Under the pieces are notes generated by a model. The model was not told the DNA's origin, did not search any database, and saw nothing but the letters and a program-made list of their open reading frames with translations. A DNA stretch of 64,000 nucleotides, from the NCBI RefSeq assembly GCF_013618865.1, contig NZ_JABSOE010000014.1, forward strand, positions 1 through 64,000. Direction: 5' to 3'. This stretch comes from Phocaeicola faecicola. Lineage in GTDB: Bacteria > Bacteroidota > Bacteroidia > Bacteroidales > Bacteroidaceae. Each line of letters begins with the position of its first letter. Position 1 is the first letter of the stretch. A program made the position numbers and the translations under genes. Of the stretch, positions 18,696-28,313 are shown piece after piece.

Positions 18696-18741
18696 AGCCT
18701 GAATTCTAGTTACAATATTAGGACTTTTTTATCAATTAAAT

Positions 18742-18782
18742 ATGTACATTTCATACGATTTTATATATAAAATTGTACATAT
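18742..18782. promoter_or_regulatory. nested dyad in the GH88/sulfatase divergent region
   Basis: TATGTACA (18742-18749) and TGTACATA (18775-18782) are perfect inverted arms. Between them lies a perfect 16-bp AT palindrome at 18759-18774. The position suits binding by a regulator that controls both divergent transcripts. The rest of the 650-bp spacer (18599-19248) holds no supported gene and no clear TAnnTTTG element. Confidence 0.35.
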
Positions 18783-19248
18783 GGATGATTTTTTCAACTG
18801 ATTCGTATTTCTCCTCTCTTTCCGGGCGGAAAAGACGGGGAATTTTTGATTTTTCGTTCTCCGGGAATGCAAGTGTTTCATTGTTAACGGGAAATCTGTG
18901 AATGGAGGATTTTTGAGGCGGATGGACTATTTTGGATAAATAATGGAAGATTGGATACGGATATTTAAGGGATAATGATAATATTTGCAACTGAGATATC
19001 ACTTGTTTGAAGTTCGATAGTAAATCATAAGCCTTATTGTTCGTTAATCTTAAATGGAAGTTCGTAGCTTGTAAATAAGAAGTACGGAAATATCGTTTGT
19101 GACTTTCTAAAATAATCGTTTTTATGTCAACATGGGAAGCCGGGTCTCCGTCAGGGGACAAAGGCTTGACGGCTTGGAGCTGATGTGATATTAGCTCTAA
19201 GCTGTTTGTAATTATTTGCTTTTAATTTATTGAAAACAATTTTAATCA

Positions 19249-20799
19249 ATGGATATAATGAGACTTTCAGGTTATGTAATGGGAGGAATGGCCTTGCTGG
19301 GCGTTCCGGAATGTATGGCTTTGGAGGCTGCACCACAGGAGTTTCCGAATGTGATTTATGTATTTCCCGACCAGTTCCGCAATCAGGCACTGGCGTTCTG
19401 GGGGCAGGATGGGTTTAAGGAGCATGTCAACTGGGTGAACGACCCGGTACATACGCCGAATCTGGACCGGTTCGCGCGTGAGTCGGTGGTGCTGAGTTCG
19501 GCCATGAGCAACTGTCCGCTGAGCAGTCCGCACCGCGGAATGTTGCTTACGGGGATGTATCCTAACCGGAGCGGGGTGCCCTTGAACTGTAACTCTGAGC
19601 GTCCTATCAGTTCGCTGCGCGAGGATGCGGAGTGTATCAGCGACGTGTTCAGCCAGGCGGGATACGACTGTGCGTACTTCGGAAAACTGCATGCCGACTT
19701 CCCTACACCGAATGATCCGGAGAATCCGGGACATTATGTAGAGGACAGGGTGCCTGCCTGGGATGCGTATACACCGGCCGAGAGACGGCATGGATTCAAT
19801 TATTGGTATTCGTACGGTACGTTCGACGTGCATAAGGACCCGCACTACTGGGATACGAATGGAAAGAAGCACGAGCCGAAGGAGTGGTCGCCGCTGCATG
19901 AGGCTGCGCAGGTGGTGAAGTACCTGAGAAACGAACAGGGGGAACGCGACGGAAAGAAGCCGTTTTTCATGATGGTGGGAATGAATCCGCCGCACAGTCC
20001 TTACCGTTCGCTGGAGGATTGCGAGGAGGAGGATTTCAACTTGTATAAGAATGTACCGCTGGAGAAACTGCTGGTGCGCCCGAATGCGGGACTGAAGATG
20101 GAGAAGGCGGAGTCGGCACGGTATTATTTTGCTTCGGTAACGGGTGTCGACCGGGCTTTCGGGCAGATTCTGGCGGCGCTGAAGGAACTGAACCTGGATA
20201 AGAATACGATTGTGATTTTTGCTTCCGACCATGGAGAGACCATGTGCAGTCAGTGGACGGACGATCCGAAGAATTCTCCGTATGCGGAGTCAATGAATAT
20301 TCCGTTCCTGGTGCGTTATCCGGAGGTGCTGAAGCCGCGGGTGGACGACATGATGATGTCTACGCCGGATATCATGCCTACGGTACTGGGCTTGTGTGGA
20401 CTGGAGGACCGGATTCCGCAGGAGGTGCAGGGCCGCAACCTGGCTCCGCTGTTCTTCAACGGAAACGTGCGGATGGTGCGTCCGGATGCGGCGCTGTATA
20501 TCCAGAACCTGAACGGAGACAAGGATAAGGACGGTATGGTGAGAAGTTATTTCCCGTCGGCGAGGGGTATCAAGACCAAGGATTATACGCTGGCTATCTT
20601 CATCGACAAGAAGACGGGTAAGATAAAGAATACGATGCTGTATCACGATGCGGTGGATCCTTATCAGCTGAAGAACCTGCCGCTGGAGGAGAACCGTGAG
20701 GTGGTGGCTTCCCTGTGCAAGCGGATGGGAGCGATGCTGAAGGAGATAGATGATCCCTGGTACCGCGACCGGATTCTCTCGGACATGATTCCGTATTGA
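19249..20799 (+). CDS. sulfatase (S1 family, Ser-type), glycosaminoglycan-linked
   Basis: After an N-terminal hydrophobic export signal, the S1 sulfatase fold begins with VIYVFPDQFRNQ, a metal-site Asp. The formylglycine motif is SSPHRGMLLTG, with the modified residue Ser92 (S-x-P-x-R, residues 92-96), so it needs an anaerobic sulfatase-maturing enzyme from elsewhere in the genome. FASDHGETM near 325 gives later metal ligands. The order GH88, sulfatase, PL8 lyase is the same as in the chondroitin/dermatan locus of B. thetaiotaomicron (BT_3348-3350), where the sulfatase was reported to remove 4-O-sulfate from chondroitin. A similar role is inferred here. The lyase gene follows 36 bp downstream in the same operon. 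Confidence 0.9.
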   Translation: MDIMRLSGYVMGGMALLGVPECMALEAAPQEFPNVIYVFPDQFRNQALAFWGQDGFKEHVNWVNDPVHTPNLDRFARESVVLSSAMSNCPLSSPHRGMLLTGMYPNRSGVPLNCNSERPISSLREDAECISDVFSQAGYDCAYFGKLHADFPTPNDPENPGHYVEDRVPAWDAYTPAERRHGFNYWYSYGTFDVHKDPHYWDTNGKKHEPKEWSPLHEAAQVVKYLRNEQGERDGKKPFFMMVGMNPPHSPYRSLEDCEEEDFNLYKNVPLEKLLVRPNAGLKMEKAESARYYFASVTGVDRAFGQILAALKELNLDKNTIVIFASDHGETMCSQWTDDPKNSPYAESMNIPFLVRYPEVLKPRVDDMMMSTPDIMPTVLGLCGLEDRIPQEVQGRNLAPLFFNGNVRMVRPDAALYIQNLNGDKDKDGMVRSYFPSARGIKTKDYTLAIFIDKKTGKIKNTMLYHDAVDPYQLKNLPLEENREVVASLCKRMGAMLKEIDDPWYRDRILSDMIPY

Positions 20800-20835
20800 T
20801 GGAGGCGGACAGAGGAGTGTGACAATATTAATTAA

Positions 20836-23800
20836 ATGTATATCATGGGAAATTTAAGAAGATATATTTGTGGGGCCGGGATGCTGTGGATGGCTGCCGC
20901 ATGGTGTCCGGCAAAGGCACAGGTGGTGAAGCACGAGCGTCTGCTCTCGTTTGAGGGAACGGAGGTACCGGCCGATTTTACTGCGGAAAACGGGGTGCTG
21001 GGCATCAATGACGAGCATTATAAGGATGGCAAGCATTGCCTGTCGTGGGAGTTTGAACCGGGGGCGGTGCTGTCGCTCAAGAGGGATTTGAAGTTTGAAC
21101 GGAAGGATCCTACGGGAAAGGATACGTACCTGTCGGCATTTATCGTGTGGGTGTACAGTGAACAGGCGCACGACAAGCAGATTGAGTTTCAGTTCCTGAA
21201 GGACGGAAAGGTCTGTGCTTCTTTCCCGTTCGGCATTAACTTTACCGGATGGCGGGGGGCCTGGGTATGTTATGAAAGAGACATGCAGGGAACTCCCGAG
21301 GAGGGGATGAATGAGTTGAGAATCGTGGCTCCCGATGTCAAGGGAAAGCTGTTCTTCGACCATATGATTACCGGTGCCAAGGTGGATGCGCGCCAGCAGA
21401 CGGCAGACGTGCAGGTGCCTTTTGTCAACAAGCTGACGAAGAGTCACTGGCTGATGATTTATCCGCATTCGCTGTGGAAGCCGGATATTGCGCTGGAGGC
21501 ACTTACTCCGGCTTTGAAGCAGGATATTCAGCGGATGGAGAAGCGTTTCCTGGATATGCTGTACACGCCTTCGGTCTGCAAGCCGAAGGAGGTGGAGACC
21601 ATCCGCAAGGAGTATGACCGCTACGGCATCGTGTATAAGAACGGAAAGGTGAGCGGAATGCCCATATTCATGGTGCGTCAGGCGGAGGCTTACGAGCGGC
21701 TGGTACCGGACTGGAACAAGGATATGTTCGTGAAACTGGGCATGGAGATGGCGCGTTACTTCGACCTGATGAAGCGCATTGCCTTTGCTTACCGGAATAC
21801 GGATTCGGAGGAGGTACGGCAGGAAATGAAGGAGAAGTTCCTGGCGATGTACGATCATATTACGGATCAGGGAGTGGCTTATGGCAGCTGCTGGGGAAAT
21901 ATCCATCATTACGGATACAGCGTGCGCAGTCTGTATGTGTCTTATTTCCTGATGAAGGATGTGCTCCGGAATGCCGGAAAACTGGAGGAGGCGCAGCGTA
22001 CGCTGCAGTGGTATGCCATTACGAATGAGGTGTATCCGAAGCCTACGGTGAACGGCATTGACATTGATACGTTTAATACGCAGACGCAGGGACGGATGGC
22101 GAGCATCCTGATCATGGAGGATTCGCCCGAGAAGTTGCAGTACCTGCGTTCTTTCTCGCGCTGGCTGGATTTCGGCTGTCGTCCTTCGGAGGGACTGGCG
22201 GGTTCGTTCAAGCGTGACGGGGCGGCTTTCCATCATTGCAACAACTATCCGGCGTATGCGGTAGGTGGACTGGAAGGGGCAACGAATATGATTTACCTGT
22301 TGAGCGGAACGGATTTCAGGGTATCGGAAGAGGCGCACCGGACGGTGAAGGAGGTGCTGCTGGCCATGCGTTTTTATTGCAATACGTGGCAGTGGCCGCT
22401 GTCGATGTCGGGCAGACACCCGAACGGTAAGGGACAGCTGATTCCGTCGCATTACGGTACGATGGCGGTGGCCGGAAGTCCGGACGGCAAGGAAAAATAC
22501 GACAGGGAGATGGCGGAGGCTTATCTGAGACTGACTTCGTATGCGGCTACGCAGGATAAGAATGCGCCGGATTATCTGCCTAAGACTTCTCCGAAAAAGG
22601 AAAAGCAGTTGAGAGAGGAACTGACAAAGGCGGGTTACCGGGCTGAGACGGATCCGTCGGGCAACCTGGCGCTGGGATACGGTTGTGTATCGGTGCAGCG
22701 GAGAGACAACTGGTCGGCGGTGGTGAGAGGACACTCGCGTTATCTGTGGGCGGCCGAGCATTACCTGGATGCGAATTTCTACGGGCGTTATCTGGCGCAC
22801 GGCAGCATGCAGATTCAGACTGGAAAACCGGGAGAGAAGGTGACGTTTGCTACGAGCGGGTGGCAGGAGGCTGGATTCGACTGGAACCGTATTCCGGGAG
22901 CGACGTCGATTCATTTGCCTTTCGATCAGTTGAGAGCCAAGGTGCTGAACGTGGATGCGTTCTCGGGAATGGAGGAAATGCTTTATTCGGACGAGGCGTT
23001 TGCGGGCGGCTTGTCGCACCGGGGTGAGAACGGTAACTTCGGTATGAAGCTGCACGATCATGATAAGTACAACGGTTCGATGCGGGCACGGAAGTCGTAC
23101 CATTTCCTGGGAGATGTGATTGTCTGCCTGGGTACGGGCATCGAGAATGAGAACCGGGAGTATCCGACGGAGACAACGGTCTTCCAGTTGGCGCCCAATT
23201 CTCCGGAACGGGTGGATTTCTGGAACAATCGGAGTGGGTTCGAGGTAATGGCGGACCGGGCGTACCTGGATCCGAACGGAGTGGGATACTGCCTGTCGAA
23301 GGCTTCGGCGGGAATTGCCCGTTTCGAAAAGAATTTCCCGCAGGTGACTGTGGGTGAGCGCAGTACGAAGCCGACTCAGGGGGACTGGGTTTCGCTGGTG
23401 CTGGCGCACGGCAAGGCTCCGAAGGGAGGAGAGTATGAATATGCGGTGTTGCCGCGGACTACGGCGAAGGAGCTGAAGGCGTTTGTGCGGAAGCCGGCTT
23501 ACCGGGTGTTGCGGAAGGATCAGTCGGCGCATGTGGTGGCCGATCCGGAACAGGGGCTGACTTCGTATGTGTTGTTCGAGGGCGGAGTGGAACTGCCGGA
23601 ACGCGGGCCGGTGGCGAAGGCGGATACGTCTTGCCTGGTCATGACGCAGGCAGAGGGCAAGATGCTTCGGGTGACGGTGGCACAGCCTGACCTGGCCTTG
23701 TATCGCGGTCCGAGTGATGAGGCTTTCGACGAGAACGGCAAGCGGATCGAGCGGAGTATTTATTCGCGTCCGTGGAAGTTCGACAAGAGTCTGGAGATTC

Positions 23801-23943
23801 CGGTACGGATTACCTTGAAAGGAAAGTGGGCGTTGAAGGAAACACCGTTCTGCAAGGTGGTTGAGGCTGGAAAGAAGGAGACTGTGCTGGAGTTTGTGTG
23901 CAAGGATGCCGCCAGCTTTGAAGTGGAGCTGACCAAGATGTAA
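20836..23943 (+). CDS. PL8 chondroitin/hyaluronan lyase
   Basis: A signal peptide ends CPAKAQ. Residues ~30-190 are a jelly-roll, galactose-binding-like N-terminal domain, ~200-560 the alpha/alpha toroid, and ~600-1035 the beta-sandwich domains of polysaccharide lyase family 8. The active site can be matched to Proteus chondroitinase ABC: His467 and Tyr474 in HHCNNYPAY and Arg527 in SGRHP. The enzyme cleaves chondroitin, dermatan or hyaluronan by elimination, giving unsaturated disaccharides for GH88. Length (about 1,000) fits the ABC-type lyases. The start is ATG 20836 or 20845, which does not affect the signal. It is co-transcribed with the sulfatase and closed by a terminator. No SusC/D pair or hybrid two-component regulator for this substrate lies in the window. 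Confidence 0.92.
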   Translation: MYIMGNLRRYICGAGMLWMAAAWCPAKAQVVKHERLLSFEGTEVPADFTAENGVLGINDEHYKDGKHCLSWEFEPGAVLSLKRDLKFERKDPTGKDTYLSAFIVWVYSEQAHDKQIEFQFLKDGKVCASFPFGINFTGWRGAWVCYERDMQGTPEEGMNELRIVAPDVKGKLFFDHMITGAKVDARQQTADVQVPFVNKLTKSHWLMIYPHSLWKPDIALEALTPALKQDIQRMEKRFLDMLYTPSVCKPKEVETIRKEYDRYGIVYKNGKVSGMPIFMVRQAEAYERLVPDWNKDMFVKLGMEMARYFDLMKRIAFAYRNTDSEEVRQEMKEKFLAMYDHITDQGVAYGSCWGNIHHYGYSVRSLYVSYFLMKDVLRNAGKLEEAQRTLQWYAITNEVYPKPTVNGIDIDTFNTQTQGRMASILIMEDSPEKLQYLRSFSRWLDFGCRPSEGLAGSFKRDGAAFHHCNNYPAYAVGGLEGATNMIYLLSGTDFRVSEEAHRTVKEVLLAMRFYCNTWQWPLSMSGRHPNGKGQLIPSHYGTMAVAGSPDGKEKYDREMAEAYLRLTSYAATQDKNAPDYLPKTSPKKEKQLREELTKAGYRAETDPSGNLALGYGCVSVQRRDNWSAVVRGHSRYLWAAEHYLDANFYGRYLAHGSMQIQTGKPGEKVTFATSGWQEAGFDWNRIPGATSIHLPFDQLRAKVLNVDAFSGMEEMLYSDEAFAGGLSHRGENGNFGMKLHDHDKYNGSMRARKSYHFLGDVIVCLGTGIENENREYPTETTVFQLAPNSPERVDFWNNRSGFEVMADRAYLDPNGVGYCLSKASAGIARFEKNFPQVTVGERSTKPTQGDWVSLVLAHGKAPKGGEYEYAVLPRTTAKELKAFVRKPAYRVLRKDQSAHVVADPEQGLTSYVLFEGGVELPERGPVAKADTSCLVMTQAEGKMLRVTVAQPDLALYRGPSDEAFDENGKRIERSIYSRPWKFDKSLEIPVRITLKGKWALKETPFCKVVEAGKKETVLEFVCKDAASFEVELTKM

Positions 23944-23970
23944 CTATTGTTGGGTATATATTGTGTGAGA

Positions 23971-24017
23971 AAAACGGGTACCGGAAGGGGATTTCCTCAG
24001 ACGGTTACCCGTTTTTT
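23971..24017 (+). terminator. rho-independent terminator after the PL8 lyase
   Basis: AACGGGTACCG pairs with CGGTTACCCGTT around an ~18-nt loop, followed by a T run. Confidence 0.8.
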
Positions 24018-24053
24018 GATGGATATAGTTGGGAAGAGGAAAGGAAGTATAGG

Positions 24054-24147
24054 TGATTTTCTACCTGCGGGGCGGGGTTGTACAACCCGGATGGGGAGGT
24101 TGTGCAACTTCCGTACGCGGGTTGGACGACCTTCGTATGGAGGTTGG
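24054..24147. repeat. array of degenerate 22-bp tandem units, copy 1
   Basis: Three full units lie head to tail at 24076-24097, 24098-24119 and 24120-24141. A GGTTGG stub follows at 24142, and a weaker unit precedes at 24054. The units share GGTTG-N-N-C-R-A-C-Y and most end with CGTAYG plus two bases. The first half of each unit is a small dyad (GGTTG against CAACC). A second array of the same unit lies at 43229-43322. Frames through it are not coding: 22 is not a multiple of three and the two loci do not share a protein. Function is unknown. Confidence 0.7.
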
Positions 24148-24275
24148 ATTATATATAAACAGGAGGAAAGGAGAGTTTCTTTGTGGAAAAGGATTTTTTC
24201 TGATGTATTTCTGCTTTATTTTATCCGGAAAGATTCATATAGCGTATCTTGAAGCGTATTTCCGGCGGATATATA

Positions 24276-24301
24276 CGAAAAAAGGAGAGTAAAAACTCTC
24301 C
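24276..24301 (-). terminator. terminator of the tRNA-Gln pair
   Basis: On the minus strand GGAGAGT pairs with ACTCTCC around a four-base T loop and runs into TTTTTTCG. Confidence 0.8.
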
Positions 24302-24307
24302 TTATCG

Positions 24308-24378
24308 TTGGGCTACCTGGATTCGAACCAAGAAAAACAGGACCAGAATCTGTTGTGTTACCATTACACCATAGCCCA
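24308..24378 (-). tRNA. tRNA-Gln (anticodon CUG), copy A
   Basis: The 71-nt cloverleaf has a 7-bp acceptor stem (TGGGCTA/TAGCCCA), a D arm GTGTAATGGTAACAC, an anticodon loop TTCTGGT giving CUG, and a T arm with GGTTCGAATCC. CCA is not encoded. It is identical to copy B 90 bp away, so the two are a tandem duplication and are read from one transcript that ends at the terminator just downstream. The closing anticodon-stem pair is an A-C mismatch in both copies. Confidence 0.93.
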
Positions 24379-24397
24379 GAATGTCATTTCAATTTTG

Positions 24398-24468
24398 TTG
24401 GGCTACCTGGATTCGAACCAAGAAAAACAGGACCAGAATCTGTTGTGTTACCATTACACCATAGCCCA
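24398..24468 (-). tRNA. tRNA-Gln (anticodon CUG), copy B
   Basis: Sequence, structure and anticodon are identical to copy A. The flanking bases are also repeated, so the repeat unit is 90 bp. It is the promoter-proximal copy. Its promoter must lie in 24469-24595, an AT-rich stretch where I see no certain element. Confidence 0.93.
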
Positions 24469-24595
24469 GAATGTCATTGTCGACGCTTCGTTTTTGTTTC
24501 GACGGTGCAAAGGTACAGCTTTTTTCAAAACCTACAATCTTTTCCCGATATTTTTTTAAAAAAAATGATTAAAAAAATAATTATGGTTACTTTTT

Positions 24596-24626
24596 TTCGT
24601 GATGTACAGAAAAGCAAGTATATTTG
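24596..24626 (+). promoter_or_regulatory. promoter of rsfS-ftsH-cdsA
   Basis: TATATTTG at 24619-24626 fits the -7 consensus exactly. TTCG at 24596-24599 is a weak -33 about 19 bp upstream. Transcription would begin near 24633, 40 nt before the rsfS ATG. Confidence 0.5.
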
Positions 24627-24672
24627 CGAGATAGTAAAAGTAGAAAATTTAGCGTAATTAAAAAAACTATAA

Positions 24673-25035
24673 ATGAGCAACAAGACAGAAATTTTAGTAC
24701 AAAAAATCACAGAAGGAATTCAGGAAAAGAAGGGAAAGAAAATCACAGTTGTAGATTTAACTGAGATTCATGATACGATATGCAAGTATTTTGTAATTTG
24801 CCAGGGTAATTCTCCCAGCCAGGTGCTGGCCATTGTCGACTCGGTCAAGGAATATGTCCGCAAGGAGACAGGTGAAAAGGCTTTGGGAGCCGACGGTATG
24901 CGTAATGCACAGTGGGTGGTACTGGATTATGCAGACGTGCTGGTTCATATTTTCCTTCCGGAAGCTCGCGAGCATTATCAGCTGGAACATTTGTGGGCTG
25001 ACGCGAAGTTGACTGAAATCCCTGATTTGGATTGA
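24673..25035 (+). CDS. rsfS: ribosomal silencing factor RsfS (Iojap/YbeB)
   Basis: This 120-residue protein covers the whole RsfS family, with the typical IHDTICKYFVICQGNSPSQVLAI and a C-terminal DYADVLVHIFLPEAREHYQLEHLWADA. RsfS binds ribosomal protein uL14 on the 50S subunit and blocks joining to 30S when nutrients run low. The ATG start has a clear -7 element upstream. ftsH follows 71 bp later with no terminator, an order widely seen in Bacteroidetes. Confidence 0.95.
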   Translation: MSNKTEILVQKITEGIQEKKGKKITVVDLTEIHDTICKYFVICQGNSPSQVLAIVDSVKEYVRKETGEKALGADGMRNAQWVVLDYADVLVHIFLPEAREHYQLEHLWADAKLTEIPDLD

Positions 25036-25106
25036 GAGTGTGGAGGCGGAAGACGCTTTTGGAAAGCGGGGTCCGCGAGTATTGTAATTAATAGCAATGA
25101 ATAGTG

Positions 25107-27140
25107 ATGAGTAATAATATGAATGATAATAAGCCCAAGATTAATATTCCCCGCCCGAACTTGAGCTGGCTGTACGTGCTGATTGCCGTATTTTTCCTTT
25201 TTCTTTATATCTCCAGCGATGAGGGAGGCGTGGTAAAGCAGGTTTCCTATACGGAATTTAAAGAAATTGTGAACAAGGGATATGCCGACAAGATTGTGGC
25301 ATATGACGATAATACGGCTGAGGTGTTTATTAAGCCGGACCATGTGGTGGATGTATTCAAGAACGATGCGAAGCGGGCTGGAAAGAGCCCGGCGGTGAAT
25401 GTACAGGTGGGCTCGATGGAGGCGCTTGACAAGTTCCTGGAGAAGGAACAGGAGGCAGGACACTTTACCGGTGAGGTGAGTTATGAGAAGCATACGGATT
25501 ATTTCAGTATCATTTTCTGGAATGTCGCTCCTTTCCTGCTGTTGTTCGGAGTCTTTATGCTGATCATGCGGCGCGTAGGCGGGGGCGGTACTCCCGGTGG
25601 TGCGGGCAATGTGTTCAGTGTAGGCAAGAGCAAGGCGCAGTTGTTTGAAAAGGGTTCCAACCGCATTACGTTTAAGGATGTGGCCGGACAGGCTGCGGCC
25701 AAGCAGGAGGTGCAGGAAATCGTGGAGTTCCTGAAGCAGCCTCAGAAGTATACCGAACTGGGAGGTAAGATTCCTAAGGGTGCCTTGCTGGTAGGTCCTC
25801 CGGGAACGGGTAAGACGTTGCTGGCAAAGGCGGTAGCCGGAGAGGCGGAGGTTCCGTTCTTCTCGATTTCGGGATCGGACTTTGTGGAAATGTTTGTCGG
25901 AGTGGGTGCTTCGCGTGTGCGCGACCTGTTCCGTCAGGCAAAGGAAAAGTCGCCGTGTATCATTTTTATCGATGAGATTGATGCGGTAGGACGGGCTCGT
26001 GGCAAGAACCCGAGTATGGGTGGAAATGACGAGCGCGAGAATACCTTGAACCAGTTGCTGACGGAAATGGACGGATTCGGTTCCAACAGTGGGGTGATTA
26101 TCCTGGCGGCAACCAACCGTGTGGATATTCTGGACAAGGCGTTGCTGAGAGCGGGTCGTTTCGACCGTCAGATATATGTGGACCTTCCGGACCTGAACGA
26201 GCGTAAGGAGGTGTTCGGGGTGCATTTGCGTCCGTTGAAACTGGATGATACGGTGGATGTGGACTTGCTGGCACGTCAGACTCCGGGATTCAGTGGGGCG
26301 GATATTGCCAATGTATGTAACGAGGCGGCTCTGATTGCTGCGCGCCATTCGAAGAATGCGGTGGGCAAGCAGGACTTCCTGGATGCGATCGACCGTATTG
26401 TGGGTGGTCTGGAGAAGAAGACGAAGGTGATGACGGCTGCCGAGAAGCGTACGATTGCGCTGCACGAGGCGGGTCATGCCACTATTTCGTGGTTCCTGGA
26501 ACATGCCAATCCGTTGATTAAGGTGACAATCGTGCCTCGCGGACGGGCGTTGGGGGCTGCATGGTATTTGCCGGAAGAGCGTCAGATTACGACGAAGGAG
26601 CAGATGCTCGATGAGATGTGTGCGACACTGGGTGGACGTGCGGCCGAAGAGGTGATGCTGGGGCATATCTCTACGGGAGCGATGAACGATTTGGAGCGGG
26701 TAACCAAGCAGGCTTACGGAATGGTGGCCTATGCGGGTATGAGCGACAAGTTGCCGAACCTGTGTTATTACAATAATGAGGAATACAGTTTCAGTAAGCC
26801 TTACAGTGAACATACGGCCGAGCTGATTGACCAGGAGGTGAAACAGATGGTGAATGAGCAGTATGAGAGAGCCAAGAACCTGTTGCTCAAGCATAAGGAA
26901 GGTCATAATCAATTGGCACAGCTGCTGATTGAGCGTGAGGTGATTTTCGCGGAAGACGTGGCACGTATCTTCGGTGAACGTCCGTGGACATCGCGTACGG
27001 AGGAGATTATGGCTATCGAGGAACAGGAGAAGAAGGCGCAGCAGGAGGATACTGAAGCTCGTCAGGAGGAACCGAAAGGGTTGCCTGAAACGGGAGAGAA
27101 GTCTTCGGAGACTGAACAGGAAAATAAGGCTGAAGCATAA
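25107..27140 (+). CDS. ftsH: ATP-dependent zinc metalloprotease FtsH
   Basis: Two transmembrane segments (about residues 17-36 and 130-150) flank a periplasmic loop. The AAA+ domain has Walker A GPPGTGKT at 230-237, Walker B IIFIDEID, and a second region of homology with [10 protein letters not shown]. The peptidase domain has HEAGH at 453-457 and the third zinc ligand in GAMNDLE. The charged Glu/Lys-rich C-terminal tail after ~650 is usual in Bacteroidetes. FtsH degrades misassembled membrane proteins and regulatory substrates. I chose ATG 25107; the GTG just before it is less likely. It lies between rsfS and cdsA. Confidence 0.96.
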   Translation: MSNNMNDNKPKINIPRPNLSWLYVLIAVFFLFLYISSDEGGVVKQVSYTEFKEIVNKGYADKIVAYDDNTAEVFIKPDHVVDVFKNDAKRAGKSPAVNVQVGSMEALDKFLEKEQEAGHFTGEVSYEKHTDYFSIIFWNVAPFLLLFGVFMLIMRRVGGGGTPGGAGNVFSVGKSKAQLFEKGSNRITFKDVAGQAAAKQEVQEIVEFLKQPQKYTELGGKIPKGALLVGPPGTGKTLLAKAVAGEAEVPFFSISGSDFVEMFVGVGASRVRDLFRQAKEKSPCIIFIDEIDAVGRARGKNPSMGGNDERENTLNQLLTEMDGFGSNSGVIILAATNRVDILDKALLRAGRFDRQIYVDLPDLNERKEVFGVHLRPLKLDDTVDVDLLARQTPGFSGADIANVCNEAALIAARHSKNAVGKQDFLDAIDRIVGGLEKKTKVMTAAEKRTIALHEAGHATISWFLEHANPLIKVTIVPRGRALGAAWYLPEERQITTKEQMLDEMCATLGGRAAEEVMLGHISTGAMNDLERVTKQAYGMVAYAGMSDKLPNLCYYNNEEYSFSKPYSEHTAELIDQEVKQMVNEQYERAKNLLLKHKEGHNQLAQLLIEREVIFAEDVARIFGERPWTSRTEEIMAIEEQEKKAQQEDTEARQEEPKGLPETGEKSSETEQENKAEA

Positions 27141-27144
27141 CCGG

Positions 27145-27200
27145 ATACCCCGGATTTCGGATACTTTTCCGGATGGGAAAAGTGGAGGAATCCGGGGTGT
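27145..27200 (+). terminator. hairpin between ftsH and cdsA
   Basis: ATACCCCGGATT pairs with AATCCGGGGTGT around a ~27-nt loop. There is no strong T tract (CTTATATAAT follows), so it may reduce readthrough or stabilise the ftsH message rather than fully terminate. Confidence 0.5.
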
Positions 27201-27221
27201 CTTATATAATTTATAGGAAGT

Positions 27222-28067
27222 ATGAAGAGTAATTTTATCCAACGTGCGATTACAGGAGTGATCTTTGTGGGTGTGCTGGTAGGGGCTATCATGGGCGGAC
27301 CGGTGACGTTTACCCTTTTGTTTGCCTTGATTACGGCATTGACCATTTATGAGTTTGGAACGATTGTCAACCGGCATGTGCCGGATGTGCAGATCAACCG
27401 GCTGATCTCTGTATTGGCGGGAGTCTTTCTGTTCCTTTGCTTCGGCTATGTGGGACTGATTCCGGGAAAGGAGGAGGTGTTTGTTCCGTATCTGTTCCTG
27501 ATGTTGTATCTGATGATCAGTGAATTGTACCGGAAGCAGAAGAATCCGATTCACAACTGGGCTTATACGATGATGAGCCAGATGTATATTGCGTTGTCTT
27601 TTTCGATGTTGAATGTGCTGGCTTATCATAATGCGGGGGCTGAGAGTGTGTCGCAGTATAATCCGATTTTGCCGTTGTCGATTTTTATCTTCAACTGGGT
27701 GAATGATTCGGGGGCTTATTGTGTGGGATCGCTCTTGGGTAAGCACCGGTTGTTTGAGCGTATTTCTCCTAAAAAATCCTGGGAGGGTTCTATCGGCGGA
27801 GCGTGCTTCTCGGTGGTAGCTGCGGTGGTGCTGGCTCATTTCTTCTCTTTCCTGAGTCTGGGTGAATGGATCGGACTGGCGCTGGTGGTAGTGGTATTCG
27901 GTACGTTGGGCGACCTGACCGAGTCGTTGCTGAAGCGTACGGTACAGATTAAGGATTCGGGAAATATCCTGCCGGGACACGGGGGGATGCTCGACCGTTT
28001 TGACAGTACATTGATGGCGGTACCGGCTGCGGTATTGTATTTGTATGTGGTGTCTATGCTGAACTGA
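27222..28067 (+). CDS. cdsA: phosphatidate cytidylyltransferase CdsA
   Basis: The 281-residue protein has about eight membrane helices. Its C-terminal part carries the CDP-diglyceride synthetase signature, with SPKKSWEGSIGG, GDLTESLLKR and then KDSGNILPGHGGMLDRFDS. It makes CDP-diacylglycerol from phosphatidate and CTP for phospholipid synthesis in the inner membrane. The length is normal. It follows ftsH by 81 bp across a hairpin. Confidence 0.95.
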   Translation: MKSNFIQRAITGVIFVGVLVGAIMGGPVTFTLLFALITALTIYEFGTIVNRHVPDVQINRLISVLAGVFLFLCFGYVGLIPGKEEVFVPYLFLMLYLMISELYRKQKNPIHNWAYTMMSQMYIALSFSMLNVLAYHNAGAESVSQYNPILPLSIFIFNWVNDSGAYCVGSLLGKHRLFERISPKKSWEGSIGGACFSVVAAVVLAHFFSFLSLGEWIGLALVVVVFGTLGDLTESLLKRTVQIKDSGNILPGHGGMLDRFDSTLMAVPAAVLYLYVVSMLN

Positions 28068-28122
28068 GTGTAAGGGTTGATTTCTGCCTTCGGACTGGGG
28101 GCAGGAGGAGTATGATAGGAGT

Positions 28123-28163
28123 CTCAGGCCGGTCAGTCGGAAATCCCGACCGACCGGCCTGAG
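28123..28163. terminator. long GC-rich hairpin after cdsA
   Basis: CTCAGGCCGGTC-GTCGG pairs with CCGAC-GACCGGCCTGAG in a stem of about 17 bp with one bulged position. Only CTATGTTT follows, so termination without Rho is uncertain, although location supports a transcript end. Confidence 0.55.
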
Positions 28164-28240
28164 CTATGTTTACAGGGGCAGATACGGAAGGTATGCTGCT
28201 CCTTTTTATTTGTAATCAGTTGTTTGTCAGTATGGTATGT

Positions 28241-28284
28241 CGTTTCTAATAGTTTTCTAATACGCTTCTAATAGTTTTCTAACA
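28241..28284. promoter_or_regulatory. four 11-bp direct repeats upstream of mgtA
   Basis: TTTCTAATAGT-like units begin at 28243, 28254, 28265 and 28276. Every unit contains TTCTAA and all are spaced 11 bp, one helical turn. They also read as two 22-bp repeats. The last unit ends where the promoter's -33 element should be, so they look like activator sites on one face of the DNA. Confidence 0.6.
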
Positions 28285-28305
28285 GCCTCCCGGAAAAATG
28301 CTTCT

Positions 28306-28313
28306 TACTTTTG
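28306..28313 (+). promoter_or_regulatory. -7 element of mgtA
   Basis: TACTTTTG fits TAnnTTTG. The region 19-21 bp upstream is CCTCCCGG, so no -33 TTG is present and the promoter probably depends on the repeats at 28241-28284. A start near 28320 would leave a 40-nt leader. Confidence 0.55.

Noticed and set aside
18751-19161. 136-codon minus-strand frame in the GH88/sulfatase spacer
   Set aside because: It crosses the palindromes of a regulatory spacer, has no recognisable domain and reads as low-complexity AT-derived sequence.
20854-23532. 892-codon minus-strand frame opposite the PL8 gene
   Set aside because: Arg/His-rich shadow of a GC-rich gene with intact PL8 catalytic residues on the other strand.
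24054-24147. CRISPR array
   Set aside because: The 22-bp units are adjacent with no spacers and vary among themselves; no cas genes are near.
23947-24292. Short + frames (101 and 79 codons) through the 22-bp array
   Set aside because: They are open only because the repeats lack stops; the array at 43251 has a different translation, and a 22-bp unit does not keep a frame.
24308-24559. 83-codon + frame with a repeated protein segment
   Set aside because: It is the antisense of the two identical tRNA-Gln genes.
24978-27980. 1,000-codon minus-strand frame opposite ftsH and cdsA
   Set aside because: It spans two clear housekeeping genes on the + strand and is an artefact of their codon use.
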